DNA of 64,000 nucleotides from the NCBI RefSeq assembly GCF_002090155.1, contig NZ_BBRM01000006.1, positions 248,001 through 312,000 of the forward strand, given 5' to 3'. Shown here one piece after another: positions 51,592 through 60,884 of this stretch. The stretch's first letter is position 1. Each line of letters opens with the position of its first letter. This DNA comes from Demequina sp. NBRC 110056 (GTDB taxonomy: Bacteria > Actinomycetota > Actinomycetes > Actinomycetales > Demequinaceae). The notes beneath the pieces are model-generated. The model did no database searches, was not told the DNA's origin, and was given only the letters and a program-made list of their open reading frames with translations. A program made the position numbers and the translations under genes.

Positions 51592-51637
51592 ACGAGGGGC
51601 CGATGCACGCTCAGGTGAGCGCGCATCGGCCCCTCGT
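51592..51637. terminator. Terminator made of two inverted GCATCGGCC words
   Basis: 21-nt arms (51592-51612 and 51617-51637) with a single mismatch and loop AGGT. Each arm contains GGGGCCGATGC or its complement GCATCGGCCCC. It lies between the convergent ABC permease and lipoprotein B genes and should stop both. Confidence 0.88.
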
Positions 51638-51658
51638 GCTCATGGTGCGAGGACGGCG

Positions 51659-52228
51659 TCAGGTGGCGGAGACGTTCGACAGCAGCACCGACGGGTCGCC
51701 GTTGAGCGTGTCCAGCACCACCGTCATGCTCCAGCCGTCGGTCGACGCGGAGTACGCGACGCCGGCGGGCGGCTGCTGGGATGCGTCCTTCTCGCTCACG
51801 TCCCATCCGGCTGCGGTGAGGGACTCGAGGTAGGCGTCCTGCGCCGCGACGTCCGCGACCAGGATGTTCGCGTTCCCGAGCCCGGTGTCGTCGGTGATGG
51901 CCGTCCAGGAGGCGATGAGGATGCTGCCCTCGGGCACCGGCACCTCCGACGGCCAGTCCTCGGGCAGGGACGCGTTCGCGAGGCTCAGCGCGCTGTCCGA
52001 CCCATCGGATCCGCCCGCATCCTCCTGGGAGGCCTCCTCGGTCGAGCCCTCGTCGGCGTCGGGCGCCGCATCCTCCGCCGCGTCCTCTGCCGCGTCCTCC
52101 ACCGCGGCGACGGCCTGATCGATCGCGCTCTCGGCGTCGGCCTCGTCGTCGCCCGAGCTGCACCCGGCGAGCAGCGCTGCGCCAAGGGCGGCCGCTGCGA
52201 GCATGCCTGTGGTTCGTGCGATGGTCAT
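51659..52228 (-). CDS. Lipoprotein, paralogue B
   Basis: Lipoprotein of 189 aa, lipobox ALLAGC (Cys23), followed by an unusually long acidic Ala/Glu/Asp repeat linker (VEDAAEDAAEDAAPDADEG). The globular domain begins LPEDWPSEVPVPEGSILIASW, the same motif as paralogue A, and ends VVLDTLNGDPSVLLSNVSA. Ribosome site GAGGGGGAA before the ATG. Function unknown; the two paralogues flank the GntR-ABC operon. Confidence 0.75.
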   Translation of the reverse strand: MTIARTTGMLAAAALGAALLAGCSSGDDEADAESAIDQAVAAVEDAAEDAAEDAAPDADEGSTEEASQEDAGGSDGSDSALSLANASLPEDWPSEVPVPEGSILIASWTAITDDTGLGNANILVADVAAQDAYLESLTAAGWDVSEKDASQQPPAGVAYSASTDGWSMTVVLDTLNGDPSVLLSNVSAT

Positions 52229-52494
52229 GGTGTTCCCCCTCGTGGTGTGTTCGCTCAGGAACCCCCGTCAGGGCGCGCAGCAGCCGTCGTCGATGCGGGC
52301 TGCGTCGGCGACGCGCGGCGATGTGCCGCGTGTGGTGTCCGCACTCCGTGCCCCCCGGTCGGATCCCCACCAGGCGCTCGGTCGCCATCGGGCCTGGTCC
52401 ATCGACTGTCCCATGGGCGCGCGGTGGTCGCAACCGCGCCTGCGGAGCGCGCGGGGGCGTTCGGTGCGTCGGTGCTGCACGTCAGTAGTGCGCG
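52229..52494. other. Gap between lipoprotein B and acyltransferase genes
   Basis: 266 nt holding the promoter side of the lipoprotein gene and the 3' end region of the acyltransferase gene. No gene, clear hairpin or repeat was recognised. Confidence 0.4.
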
Positions 52495-54558
52495 TCAGGA
52501 CGACGCCACGACGCACGACGCCGCGGGGGTGTCGGACGATGGGTAGGCGACGGCGAGCGCGTCCGCGATCCGGGCGCCGCGCTCCGTGTATCCCTCGGTC
52601 GTGTAGTGGATGCGGTCGGGACCGAACCACGAGTCCTCGACCTCTGCGCGCCAGTCGTAGACGCGCAGGTTGGGGTAGCGGGTGCAGGCGTCGACCAGGG
52701 CCTCGTTCATCTCGACCATGCCGTCGTCGGCGTAGGGGCCGTTCTGCTTGAGCGTCTTGACCGTCGGCCACAGCACGGGGTCGTCGCCCACCTTCTGCAT
52801 GATCAGATCGATCCGCTGTGGAAGCGGGTACGCACCGCCGACCTTCTGGTTCGCGACCTCGTTGATGCCCATCGCGATGACCCAGCAGCCGTGGTAGCCA
52901 GCGTCCACGCGCTTCTGGACGGCCTCCTGAGCGTTCGGCTGGCCGTTCCACCTCTCGACGATCGAGCGCGCACCGAGCACGTCGGTGTCGACGTTCTCGA
53001 CGCCGACGCGGTGATACTGCGCCGGGATCTGGTCCTCCGTCGGGGTGCCCTCACCCACCAGGCCCAAGGAGGTCGAGTCGCCCACGTGGACCACGGAGAC
53101 GCACGACGTCATCCCGTCGGAGGCCGTGGTCGGTTCGGCGGTCGGCTCGGTCGAGGGCTCGGTCGTGGGCTCAGCGGACGGGGTGGCCTCCGGTGTCGCC
53201 GTGGGCTCGGGAGTGGGCGCCGTCGAGGTCGAGATCACCGACGCGGTCTCGGTCGCCGGGAGGTCGGCGGCGCGTCCAGGGTGCGGGACGAGGGCGACGG
53301 CGAGGACGCCGATCGCAAGGCCGAACGCACCGGTCACGACCACGGCACGGCCGCGCTCGGCGGAGGCGACGTCGCCCTCGGAACGGTGGTGCGCCGTGCT
53401 GATCCCGCGGGTCTGCGGCCGTGCGAAGGCGCGTGAGAACGCGCCGCGGAAGCCGTAGCGGCGGATCGGGTCCTCGAGCCAGCGCCAGCTCGCCTCGGCG
53501 AGCGCGATGGTGATCGCCAGGACGACGGCCAGCCTCAGCCAGGACAGGCCACCGAACAGCTCGATCGGCAGCGCGACGAGCACGGGCAGGTGCCACAGGT
53601 AGATGCCGTAGGAGCGCTCGCCGATCCACCGCAGCGGCTCCCAACCCAGCACCGAGCCCAGCCACGACCTCGCGTAGGAGGCGGTGGCGACGACCGCGAC
53701 GGTGGCGAACGACAGCGCCAGCAGGCCCCACGAGTAGAGGCTGAGGTCGTACTCCTCGACGGTGACCATCAGCCACACGATGACGCCGAGGCCCGCGACC
53801 CCGAGCACCTCGAGCGGCCACGGCGCGCGCTCGCGCTGGTGCGCCAGGTGGCGGCCGTCCCCCGTGCCGCCACCGCCCGCGCGAGCCCGCATGGCGATGG
53901 CCACGATCGCGCCGATCAGCAGCCCTCCGGCGCGCGTGTCGGTCCCCTCGTAGGCGCGGGTGTTGTCGAAGCCCGGCTCGGCGATGGCCCACAGGAGGAG
54001 GAAGGAGCCCGCCGCGAGCGCACCGGTGGCGACAGCGGTGCGCCGGTAGCCGCCCTTGAAGAGGGTGAGCAGCCCCAGCAGGATGAGAGGCCACAGGATG
54101 TAGAACTGCTCCTCGACGGCCAGCGACCACAGGTGGTCGAACGGGGTGGGGTCCGAGAAGCGGTCGAAGTAGCTCTGGTCCGAGGTGATGGTGTCCCAGT
54201 TGGCCATGTAGAGCAGCCCGGCGAACGCCTCGTGGATGGCCGCGTGCAGGTGCTCAGGGCGTGTCAGGGCCGTGGCCGCGACGACCACCACGAGCATCAC
54301 CACGAGCGCAGGCAGGAGTCGGCGCGCGCGGCGCAGCCAGAAGTGCGCGAGGTCGAGGTTGCCCCGTCGCTCCCACGATCCGAGCAGGATCGATGTGATG
54401 AGGAACCCGCTCAGGGTGAAGAAGACCCCCACGCCCATGAGGCCGCCGGGCATCCAGGTGATGCCTGCATGGAACAGGATGACGCCGACGACGGCGATCG
54501 CGCGGATCCCGTCGAGCCCTGGGCGGTACGCGGACGAGTCTCCTACGGGGCGAGGCAT
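52495..54558 (-). CDS. Membrane acyltransferase-SGNH fusion (OafA/OatA-like), copy 1
   Basis: Protein of 687 aa. Residues 1-400 are an acyltransferase-3 domain with about 10-11 helices and the N-terminal motif YRPGLDGIRAIAVVGVILFH; the catalytic His is in this helix. A Pro/Glu/Thr linker (TPEPTATPEATPSAEPTTEP) leads to an extracellular SGNH esterase-like domain: GDSTSLG (nucleophile Ser), MGINEVAN and DRIHYT (Asp/His). It should pass acetyl groups across the membrane onto a cell-wall or surface polymer. A GGAGGG ribosome site precedes the ATG. The next gene encodes a close paralogue. Confidence 0.88.
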   Translation of the reverse strand: MPRPVGDSSAYRPGLDGIRAIAVVGVILFHAGITWMPGGLMGVGVFFTLSGFLITSILLGSWERRGNLDLAHFWLRRARRLLPALVVMLVVVVAATALTRPEHLHAAIHEAFAGLLYMANWDTITSDQSYFDRFSDPTPFDHLWSLAVEEQFYILWPLILLGLLTLFKGGYRRTAVATGALAAGSFLLLWAIAEPGFDNTRAYEGTDTRAGGLLIGAIVAIAMRARAGGGGTGDGRHLAHQRERAPWPLEVLGVAGLGVIVWLMVTVEEYDLSLYSWGLLALSFATVAVVATASYARSWLGSVLGWEPLRWIGERSYGIYLWHLPVLVALPIELFGGLSWLRLAVVLAITIALAEASWRWLEDPIRRYGFRGAFSRAFARPQTRGISTAHHRSEGDVASAERGRAVVVTGAFGLAIGVLAVALVPHPGRAADLPATETASVISTSTAPTPEPTATPEATPSAEPTTEPSTEPTAEPTTASDGMTSCVSVVHVGDSTSLGLVGEGTPTEDQIPAQYHRVGVENVDTDVLGARSIVERWNGQPNAQEAVQKRVDAGYHGCWVIAMGINEVANQKVGGAYPLPQRIDLIMQKVGDDPVLWPTVKTLKQNGPYADDGMVEMNEALVDACTRYPNLRVYDWRAEVEDSWFGPDRIHYTTEGYTERGARIADALAVAYPSSDTPAASCVVASS

Positions 54559-54692
54559 GGGCCCTCCGGGGTGAGGCGGGTCAGTCGGGTGGCCCCATTG
54601 TGGCGGCTCATCAGTCGCGGCGACGGGGTGCCGCGCGGGAGGCGGCCGTCAGCCGGCTGGCCGGGCCGCCTGCGTCGGGAGGGAGGGTCGGC

Positions 54693-56720
54693 TCAGCGCG
54701 ATCCGACGTTGCAGCCGGCGGAGGACCCGTCGCCCGCCGGGAAGGCGACGGCGAGCGCGTCGGCGATCCGTGCCCCCCGCTCGACGTATCCCGCCGTCGT
54801 GTAGTGGATGCCGTCCGCCTGGAACCAGCCGGCCTTCGCCTCGGAGCGCCAGTCGTAGACGCGCAGGCTCGGGTGCGCCGCGCAGGCCTTCGCGAGAGCG
54901 GCGTTGAACTCCTGCATGCCCGCGTCGGCGTAGGCGCCGGTGTCGAGCCTGGTGACGGCGTTGACCCACAGCACCGGGTCGTCGCCGGTCAGCGACAGGA
55001 TCCGTTCGATGCGCTCCTCGACGGGGTACGCGCCGCCGACCGCCTGGTTGGCGGCCTCGTTGATGCCCATCGCGATGACCCAGCAGCCCTGGTAGCCGTC
55101 GTCGACGCGCTGCTCGACCGCGTCCTGGGCGTTCGGCTCACCCTTGAAGCGCTCGACGATGGATCGTGCCCCGCGCACGTCCGTGTCGACGGCGTCGACG
55201 CCCACCCGCGCGTACTGCGCAGCGATCTGCTTATCGGCGGGCGTGCCCTCGCCGACGAGCCCGAGCGACGTCGAGTCGCCCACGTGCACGACCGAGGTAC
55301 AGCTGGTCCGCGGGCCGGCGAAGGTGACCTCGACGCCGCCGCTCTCGCGAAGCTCGCCCGCCGTCGCGCTGGGAGTCGCGGCGATGGGTGGCACGACGGG
55401 CTCCGCGTCGGGCGCGACCGGCAGGGCCTCCACGACCTGCGGGGCGGCCGAGGCCGTGGCCACGGCTCGCTCTACCCTCACCGTGAGGGCGACGGCGGCG
55501 CCGGTCGAGGCGACGACGACGGTCGCCGCGATCGCGGTCGAGGCCAGTACCCTGCGTCCGAACGCCGCCTCCGGTGCGACGCGGCGTCCCGCGGCCTCGG
55601 CCCACGTGCGCAGGCGCCGGGCCACGGCGTCGAGCCACCACCGCAGGCCGAGGACCCGGATCGGGTCCTCGAGCCAACGCCAGCTGGCCCAGGCGAGCAC
55701 CAGCGTGAGCGGGACGGCAAGCGCTGCCGTCCACGGTCCGAGCGCGGCCGGCAGGAAGGCGATGATGGGCATGTGCCAGAGGTAGATGCCGTAGGAGCGC
55801 TCGCCGAGCCACCGCAGCGGAGCCAGCCCCAACAGCCAGCCGACGAGGCCTCGCTGATGTGAGGCAGCCGCGACCACGACGGCGGTGGCGACCGACAGGA
55901 GGGCAAGGCCGCCGCCGTAGAGCGACATCGCGTACGCGTCGGTCGTCGCGAGCTGCCAGCCGACGACGGCCAGCGCGACGAGCCCGAGGATGTCGAGCCA
56001 CCAGGGGGTGCGCTCGGGGGAGGGCTTCGACGAGCCGGTCCTGAAGGCGACCATCGCGATCGCGAGCGCCGCGCCGATCAGCAGGCCGCCCGCGCGGGTG
56101 TCGGTGCCCTGATAGACGCGGGTGTGATCGAAGCCGGGCTCGGCCAGCAGCCACATGGCGAGGAACGACACGGCCGCGAGGCCGAGCGTCGCGCCGGCGA
56201 CGCGCCACAGCCTGCGGCGCGTGAGGGCGAGCAGGCCGAGCAGCAGCAGCGGCCACACGAGGTAGAACTGCTCCTCGATCGCCAGCGACCAGAGGTGGTC
56301 GAGCGGCCCAGGGCCGGCGAAGCGGTCGAAGTACGACTCGCCGGCAGCGATCGTGGTCCAGTTGCTCGCGTACAGCAGGCCCGCGAGGGACTCTCGCAGC
56401 CGTGCCATGCCGTCGGCCGGGGCGATGACGGCGGTCACGCCTAAGGTCACCGCGACGACCGCGACGAGCGCAGGCACGAGGCGACGAGCGCGCCGCAGCC
56501 AGAAGCGGCCGAGGTCCAGGTCGCCTCGCTCCTGCCAGGTGCGCAGGAGGATCGTGGTGATGAGGAAGCCGCTCAGGGTGAAGAAGACGCCGACGCCCAT
56601 CAGCCCGCCCGGCGCCCACGGGGCGCCCAGGTGGTACGCCACGACGCCGACGACGGCGAGCGCTCGAAGCCCGTCGAGGCCGGGGCGATAGGTGGCGTGC
56701 GAGCCCACCGGACGCGGCAT
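54693..56720 (-). CDS. Membrane acyltransferase-SGNH fusion (OafA/OatA-like), copy 2
   Basis: Protein of 675 aa with the same architecture as copy 1: YRPGLDGLRALAVVGVVAYH in helix 1, the GVGVFFTLSGFLITTILL segment, about 10-11 helices, linker, and an SGNH domain with GDSTSLGLVGEG, MGINEAAN and DGIHYT. The membrane half is followed by an extra basic stretch (LRTWAEAAGRRVAPEAAFGRR). Copy 1 starts 134 nt downstream, and the pair look like a tandem duplication. Two enzymes could serve different acceptors or positions. Confidence 0.88.
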   Translation of the reverse strand: MPRPVGSHATYRPGLDGLRALAVVGVVAYHLGAPWAPGGLMGVGVFFTLSGFLITTILLRTWQERGDLDLGRFWLRRARRLVPALVAVVAVTLGVTAVIAPADGMARLRESLAGLLYASNWTTIAAGESYFDRFAGPGPLDHLWSLAIEEQFYLVWPLLLLGLLALTRRRLWRVAGATLGLAAVSFLAMWLLAEPGFDHTRVYQGTDTRAGGLLIGAALAIAMVAFRTGSSKPSPERTPWWLDILGLVALAVVGWQLATTDAYAMSLYGGGLALLSVATAVVVAAASHQRGLVGWLLGLAPLRWLGERSYGIYLWHMPIIAFLPAALGPWTAALAVPLTLVLAWASWRWLEDPIRVLGLRWWLDAVARRLRTWAEAAGRRVAPEAAFGRRVLASTAIAATVVVASTGAAVALTVRVERAVATASAAPQVVEALPVAPDAEPVVPPIAATPSATAGELRESGGVEVTFAGPRTSCTSVVHVGDSTSLGLVGEGTPADKQIAAQYARVGVDAVDTDVRGARSIVERFKGEPNAQDAVEQRVDDGYQGCWVIAMGINEAANQAVGGAYPVEERIERILSLTGDDPVLWVNAVTRLDTGAYADAGMQEFNAALAKACAAHPSLRVYDWRSEAKAGWFQADGIHYTTAGYVERGARIADALAVAFPAGDGSSAGCNVGSR

Positions 56721-56859
56721 GCGGTGGTCCTTGTCGTGCGGGGTCCTTCACCCGCGCCGGGGCCGACGCGGGGCGATCAGTATCGCCCGGCGCCGCCCGT
56801 GCCGATGACCAGAAACGCCCGCACGCCGTGAATCTCACACGACGCCGCGGCGCCGACCG

Positions 56860-57951
56860 CTAGGGGCGAGCCGCGAAGGTGCCGCGCGTGTACTGGAAGG
56901 GCCAGTACTCGATGTCGTGGCCGAGCTCGTGCGCCGCTCGCAGGGCGAAGTGGGGGTCGCGCAGGAACTCGCGACCGGCCATCACCGCATCGGCCTGGCC
57001 TGAGGACACGATCTCCTCGGCCAGGTCAGGATCGGTGACGAGCCCGACGGCGCTCGTCGGCACCCCGGCCTGGTCCCTCACCGCCGCCGCGAACGGCACC
57101 TGGTAGCCGGGCCCGACAGGGATGGCCGCATCGGCGACGTTTCCCCCGGTGGAGATGTCGACCAGGTCTGCCCCGGCCTCCTGGGCCCAGCGCGACACCT
57201 GCACGGTCTGGTCGAGCGTCCAGCCCTCGGGCTCCTTCCAGTCCGTCGCGGACAGTCGGACGAAGACCGCCGCCGCGTCGCCGGCGGCGGCACGCACCTC
57301 CCGCACGACCTCGAGGAGCAGGCGGGCGCGGCCAGAGCGGTCGCCGCCGTAGTCGTCGGTCCGGTCGTTGCTGAGCGGTGAGAGGAACTCGTGGATGAGG
57401 TAGCCGTGGGCGCCGTGGACCTCGAGCACCTCGAACCCGGCCTCGACCGCGCGGCGAGCGGCCGCGCCGAACGCGGCCACCGCATCGGCGATCTGCTCCT
57501 GGCTCATCGCGAGCGGCTCGGCGAGGCCCGGGAATCCCAGCGACGAGGGGCCGAGGGGCTGCCAGCCGCCGTCGGCGGGCACGACGGCACCGCGGCCCTC
57601 GATCCCGCGATGCGTGGAGGCCTTGCGGCCCGCGTGAGCAAGCTGGATGCCGGGCACCGCGCCCTGCGCCCGGATGAAGCGGGTGATGGGCGCCCACGCG
57701 TCGCGCTGGTCGTCGTTCCACAACCCGGTGTCCCACGGACTGATGCGGCCCTCGGGCAGGACGGCGGTTGCCTCGGCCATGACCAGCCCGGCGCCGCCGC
57801 GCGCCATCCCGCCGAGGTGCACGAGGTGCCACTCGGTCGGCACGCCGTCCCGACGCTCGACGGAGTACTGGCACATGGGCGCGACCCAGAGGCGGTTGCG
57901 GAAGGTGGTGCCGCGCAGCGTCAGCGGCTCGAAGAGGGCGGGGGTGCTCAT
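56860..57951 (-). CDS. NADH:flavin oxidoreductase, old yellow enzyme (YqjM type)
   Basis: FMN ene-reductase of 363 aa. The active-site cysteine is in APMCQYS (about residue 26), the typical mark of the thermophilic-like YqjM class; HAGRKAS and HGAHGYLIHEFLSPLSNDRTD hold the substrate-binding His pair and FMN contacts. The last Arg finger FQYTRG reaches into the partner subunit. It reduces activated C=C bonds with NADPH. The ATG at 57951 is chosen; upstream open frame is not family sequence. Divergent from the sugar importer. Confidence 0.9.
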   Translation of the reverse strand: MSTPALFEPLTLRGTTFRNRLWVAPMCQYSVERRDGVPTEWHLVHLGGMARGGAGLVMAEATAVLPEGRISPWDTGLWNDDQRDAWAPITRFIRAQGAVPGIQLAHAGRKASTHRGIEGRGAVVPADGGWQPLGPSSLGFPGLAEPLAMSQEQIADAVAAFGAAARRAVEAGFEVLEVHGAHGYLIHEFLSPLSNDRTDDYGGDRSGRARLLLEVVREVRAAAGDAAAVFVRLSATDWKEPEGWTLDQTVQVSRWAQEAGADLVDISTGGNVADAAIPVGPGYQVPFAAAVRDQAGVPTSAVGLVTDPDLAEEIVSSGQADAVMAGREFLRDPHFALRAAHELGHDIEYWPFQYTRGTFAARP

Positions 57952-58104
57952 GCTGGCCGAACGTGCGGGCACCTGGCGTGATTCCCGCTGTGGCTCTGCC
58001 GCGTGGCTCGATGTGATGAATGTGAGTGCTCTCGCGAGAACCCTCGAAATCGGGTCAAACGCCGCATTCACGGTCGAGTGAAGGTTCACATCCGTTACCG
58101 AAAC

Positions 58105-58150
58105 GTGACGTGGAGCGCTTGCGTCACCCTGAAATGTGAGCGCTAATATT
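58105..58150. promoter_or_regulatory. LacI-type operators and promoter of the sugar importer
   Basis: Two sites with AGCGCT cores 25 bp apart: GTGACG-N11-CGTCAC (58105-58127) and the near-palindrome AATGTGAGCGCTAATATT (58133-58150). The second overlaps a TAATAT -10 element (58144-58149) with TTGCGT (58119-58124) as a possible -35. This is the pattern for LacI-family sugar repressors; the regulator is not in the window. Confidence 0.65.
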
Positions 58151-58234
58151 GCGAACGCGGGCCGCTTGGCGGTCCCACGGGAAACCCAAGGCACCCGGCA
58201 GAGCGGCCGGTGCAGAACGAGGAGGTTCTGAAGC

Positions 58235-59236
58235 ATGAAGAAGAGTTTTCTGTCCACGATCGCCCTGGCGGGAGCCGCGGCTCTGGCCCTCACGGCGTGC
58301 TCATCCGGTTCCGACGACGGCGGGGACAGCTCCGCTGACCCGGGCTCGGGCGGCGACGGCGAGCTGATCACGGTCGGCTTCGCTCAGACGGGCGCCGAGT
58401 CCGGCTGGCGTGCCGCGAACACCGAGTCCATGGAGACCGCGTTCTCCGAGGAGAACGGCTTCGAGCTGGTCTTCAATGCCGCGGACAACGACCCGGCAGC
58501 CCAGATCAGCGCGGTGCGCGGCTTCATCAACCAAGGCGTCGACGCGATCGTCATCGCCCCGGTCGTCGAGGACGGTTGGGATGACGTGCTCCAGGAGGCC
58601 GCCGACGCAGGGATCCCCGTGATCCTCGAGGACCGCACCGTGTCCGCGTCCGACGACCTGTACGCCACCTGGGTCGGGCTCGACTTCGAGGAGGAGGGCC
58701 GCATGGCTGGAGCGTGGGCTGCCGAGCAGTACGGCGGCGAGCCCACCAACATGGTCGTCCTCGAGGGCACCACCGGCTCGGCGCCTGCGAACGATCGCGC
58801 GGCGGGATTCTCCGCGGCGATCGAGGGCACCCAGATCGAGACCATCGCGTCGCAGACTGGCGACTTCACTCGTGACGGAGGCAAGTCCGTCATGGAGGGC
58901 TACATCGCGCAGTACGGCATCGAGGGCATCGACCTCGTCTTCGCGCACAACGACGACATGGGACTGGGCGCGATCGAGGCGATCGAGGCAGCCGGCGGCG
59001 TGCCTGGCGAGGACATCAAGATCATCACCATCGACGCGGTGAAGGACGGCATGCAAGCGCTCGTCGACGGCAAGATCAACTACATCGTCGAGTGCAACCC
59101 GCTGCTGGGTGACCTGGCTGCAGGCCTGGTCAAGGACGTGCTCGCCGGCAACGAGGTGGAGAAGACGGTCTACGTCGAGGACCAGGCGTTCGACCAGGCG
59201 GCCGCGGCGGAGGTCATCGACTCGCGCGCCTACTGA
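58235..59236 (+). CDS. ytfQ: Galactofuranose-type ABC sugar-binding lipoprotein (YtfQ-like)
   Basis: Periplasmic-binding-type lipoprotein of 333 aa, lipobox LALTAC (Cys22), Ser/Asp/Gly linker, then a pentose/hexose binding fold. TVGFAQTGAESGWRAANT, FINQGVDAIVIAPVVEDGW, QTGDFTRDGGKSVMEGYI and FAHNDDMGLGAIEAIEAAG match E. coli YtfQ, which prefers galactofuranose. GAACGAGGAGG stands before the ATG. First gene of ytfQRT-yjfF-like cluster; followed by a hairpin that should raise its level over the membrane genes. Confidence 0.88.
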   Translation: MKKSFLSTIALAGAAALALTACSSGSDDGGDSSADPGSGGDGELITVGFAQTGAESGWRAANTESMETAFSEENGFELVFNAADNDPAAQISAVRGFINQGVDAIVIAPVVEDGWDDVLQEAADAGIPVILEDRTVSASDDLYATWVGLDFEEEGRMAGAWAAEQYGGEPTNMVVLEGTTGSAPANDRAAGFSAAIEGTQIETIASQTGDFTRDGGKSVMEGYIAQYGIEGIDLVFAHNDDMGLGAIEAIEAAGGVPGEDIKIITIDAVKDGMQALVDGKINYIVECNPLLGDLAAGLVKDVLAGNEVEKTVYVEDQAFDQAAAAEVIDSRAY

Positions 59237-59277
59237 GCCCAGGCCCTAGCCTGACCTCAGCGGAACCACCGCTCCTC

Positions 59278-59307
59278 CGAGGGGCCGGAATCATCACCGG
59301 CCCCTCG
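59278..59307 (+). terminator. Hairpin between ytfQ and ytfR
   Basis: Perfect 11-bp stem CGAGGGGCCGG/CCGGCCCCTCG with loop AATCATCA, 42 nt after the binding-protein gene. It may be a partial terminator or a 3' stabiliser that favours the binding protein. Confidence 0.75.
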
Positions 59308-59345
59308 GTGGACGGGCCATCCACGAACGAAAGACGGCCTTCAGC

Positions 59346-60884
59346 ATGACCACGGACACCGACGTCCCAGCCCTCGTCGAGATGCGAGGGATCACCATCA
59401 GCTTCCCCGGAGTCCTTGCGCTCGACGGTGTCGACTTCTTCCTACGCCCCGGCGAGGTCCACTCGCTGATGGGCGAGAACGGAGCCGGCAAGTCCACGCT
59501 GATCAAGGCGCTGACCGGCGTCTACGCGATCGACGCTGGGACGATCACGGTGGCGGGCGCGCGGCGGAGCTTCGAGAGCACCGCCGATGCGCAGGAGGCC
59601 GGCATCTCGACGGTGTACCAGGAGGTCAACCTGTGCGCCAACCTGTCCGTGGGCGAGAACGTCATGCTCGGCCACGAGCCGCGCAGCCGCGGTGGCATCG
59701 ACTGGAAGGCCGTTCACGAGCAGGCCCGTGGCCACCTCACGAGCCTCGGGCTCGAGCTCGACACGCGGTCCGCGTTGGCAAGCCACTCGATCGCGATCCA
59801 GCAGCTCGTCGCGATCGCCAGAGCGATGGTCCTGGACGCGAAGGTGCTGATCCTCGACGAGCCCACCTCGAGCCTCGACCGTGGTGAGGTCGAGCAGCTC
59901 TTCGCGGTGATCCGCGACCTGAAGGAGGCGGGCGTCGCGATCCTGTTCGTCAGCCACTTCCTCGATCAGGTCTACGAGATCTCGGACCGGATCACGGTGC
60001 TGCGCAACGGCAAGCTCGTGGGTGAGTTCCCCATCGACGACCTGCCTCGCGACGCGCTGGTGACGGCGATGATTGGACGAGAGCTGAGCGACCTCGCGGC
60101 GCTGTCCTCCGTGGCCGACCGGGAGATTCCGCGCGACGGCGCCCCGGTCCTCCGCGTGAGCGGGCTCGGGCGCAAGGGACTGCTCGAACCCGCGGACCTC
60201 GACGTGTTCCCGGGAGAGGTCGTCGGCATCGCCGGACTGCTCGGCTCGGGCCGCACCGAGCTCGTGCGCCTGCTCTACGGTGCCGAGCGTGCGGACAGCG
60301 GCACGGTCGAGATCGCCGGCGAATCGGCGCGCATCCACTCGCCGCGCCAGGCCATGGCCCACGGCATCGCGCTGTCCTCGGAGAATCGCCGCGCCGAAGG
60401 CGTGGTGGCGGACCTGACGGTCGCGGAGAACATGATCCTCGGCGTCCAGGCGCAGCGCGGCTGGCTGCGGCCGGTGCCCAAGGCGGAACGGGACGCGATC
60501 GTGGGCGAGTACATGGAAGCGCTCGGCGTCAGGCCAGCGGACCCCGCCCTGCCGATCGGCAACCTCTCCGGCGGCAACCAGCAGAAGGTGCTGCTCGCGC
60601 GGTGGCTCGCGACGCAGCCGGAGCTGCTGATCCTCGACGAGCCCACCCGAGGGATCGACGTGGGCGCCAAGGCCGACATCCAGCGCAAGGTCGCCGAGCT
60701 GTCGGCTCAGGGACTGTCCGTGATCTTCATCTCCTCCGAGCTCGAGGAGGTCCTGCGCATCGCGCAGCGCGTGGTCGTCATGCGCGACCGGCGGCGGATC
60801 GGCGAGCTCGACTCGTCGGACGTGGACCTCGATGGGCTCATCGACTACATCGCCAACGCGGACGAAGGGAGCGTGGCCCGGTGA
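59346..60884 (+). CDS. ytfR: Sugar ABC transporter ATPase, double domain (YtfR-like)
   Basis: Tandem ATPase of 512 aa. First half: Walker A GENGAGKST, VYQEVNLCANLSVGENV, Walker B VLILDEPTSSLD, SHFLDQVYEISDRI. Second half: degenerate Walker A GLLGSGRTE, signature LSGGNQQKVLLARWL, Walker B LLILDEPTRGID. This is the RbsA/MglA/YtfR arrangement; the first-half sequence is closest to YtfR. Overlaps the following permease gene as GTGA. Confidence 0.92.
   Translation: MTTDTDVPALVEMRGITISFPGVLALDGVDFFLRPGEVHSLMGENGAGKSTLIKALTGVYAIDAGTITVAGARRSFESTADAQEAGISTVYQEVNLCANLSVGENVMLGHEPRSRGGIDWKAVHEQARGHLTSLGLELDTRSALASHSIAIQQLVAIARAMVLDAKVLILDEPTSSLDRGEVEQLFAVIRDLKEAGVAILFVSHFLDQVYEISDRITVLRNGKLVGEFPIDDLPRDALVTAMIGRELSDLAALSSVADREIPRDGAPVLRVSGLGRKGLLEPADLDVFPGEVVGIAGLLGSGRTELVRLLYGAERADSGTVEIAGESARIHSPRQAMAHGIALSSENRRAEGVVADLTVAENMILGVQAQRGWLRPVPKAERDAIVGEYMEALGVRPADPALPIGNLSGGNQQKVLLARWLATQPELLILDEPTRGIDVGAKADIQRKVAELSAQGLSVIFISSELEEVLRIAQRVVVMRDRRRIGELDSSDVDLDGLIDYIANADEGSVAR

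Noticed and set aside
57952-58371. N-terminal extension of the old-yellow-enzyme frame by about 140 codons.
   Set aside because: The extra sequence crosses the sugar-operon promoter and operators and has no family similarity; the enzyme fold starts at the ATG at 57951.
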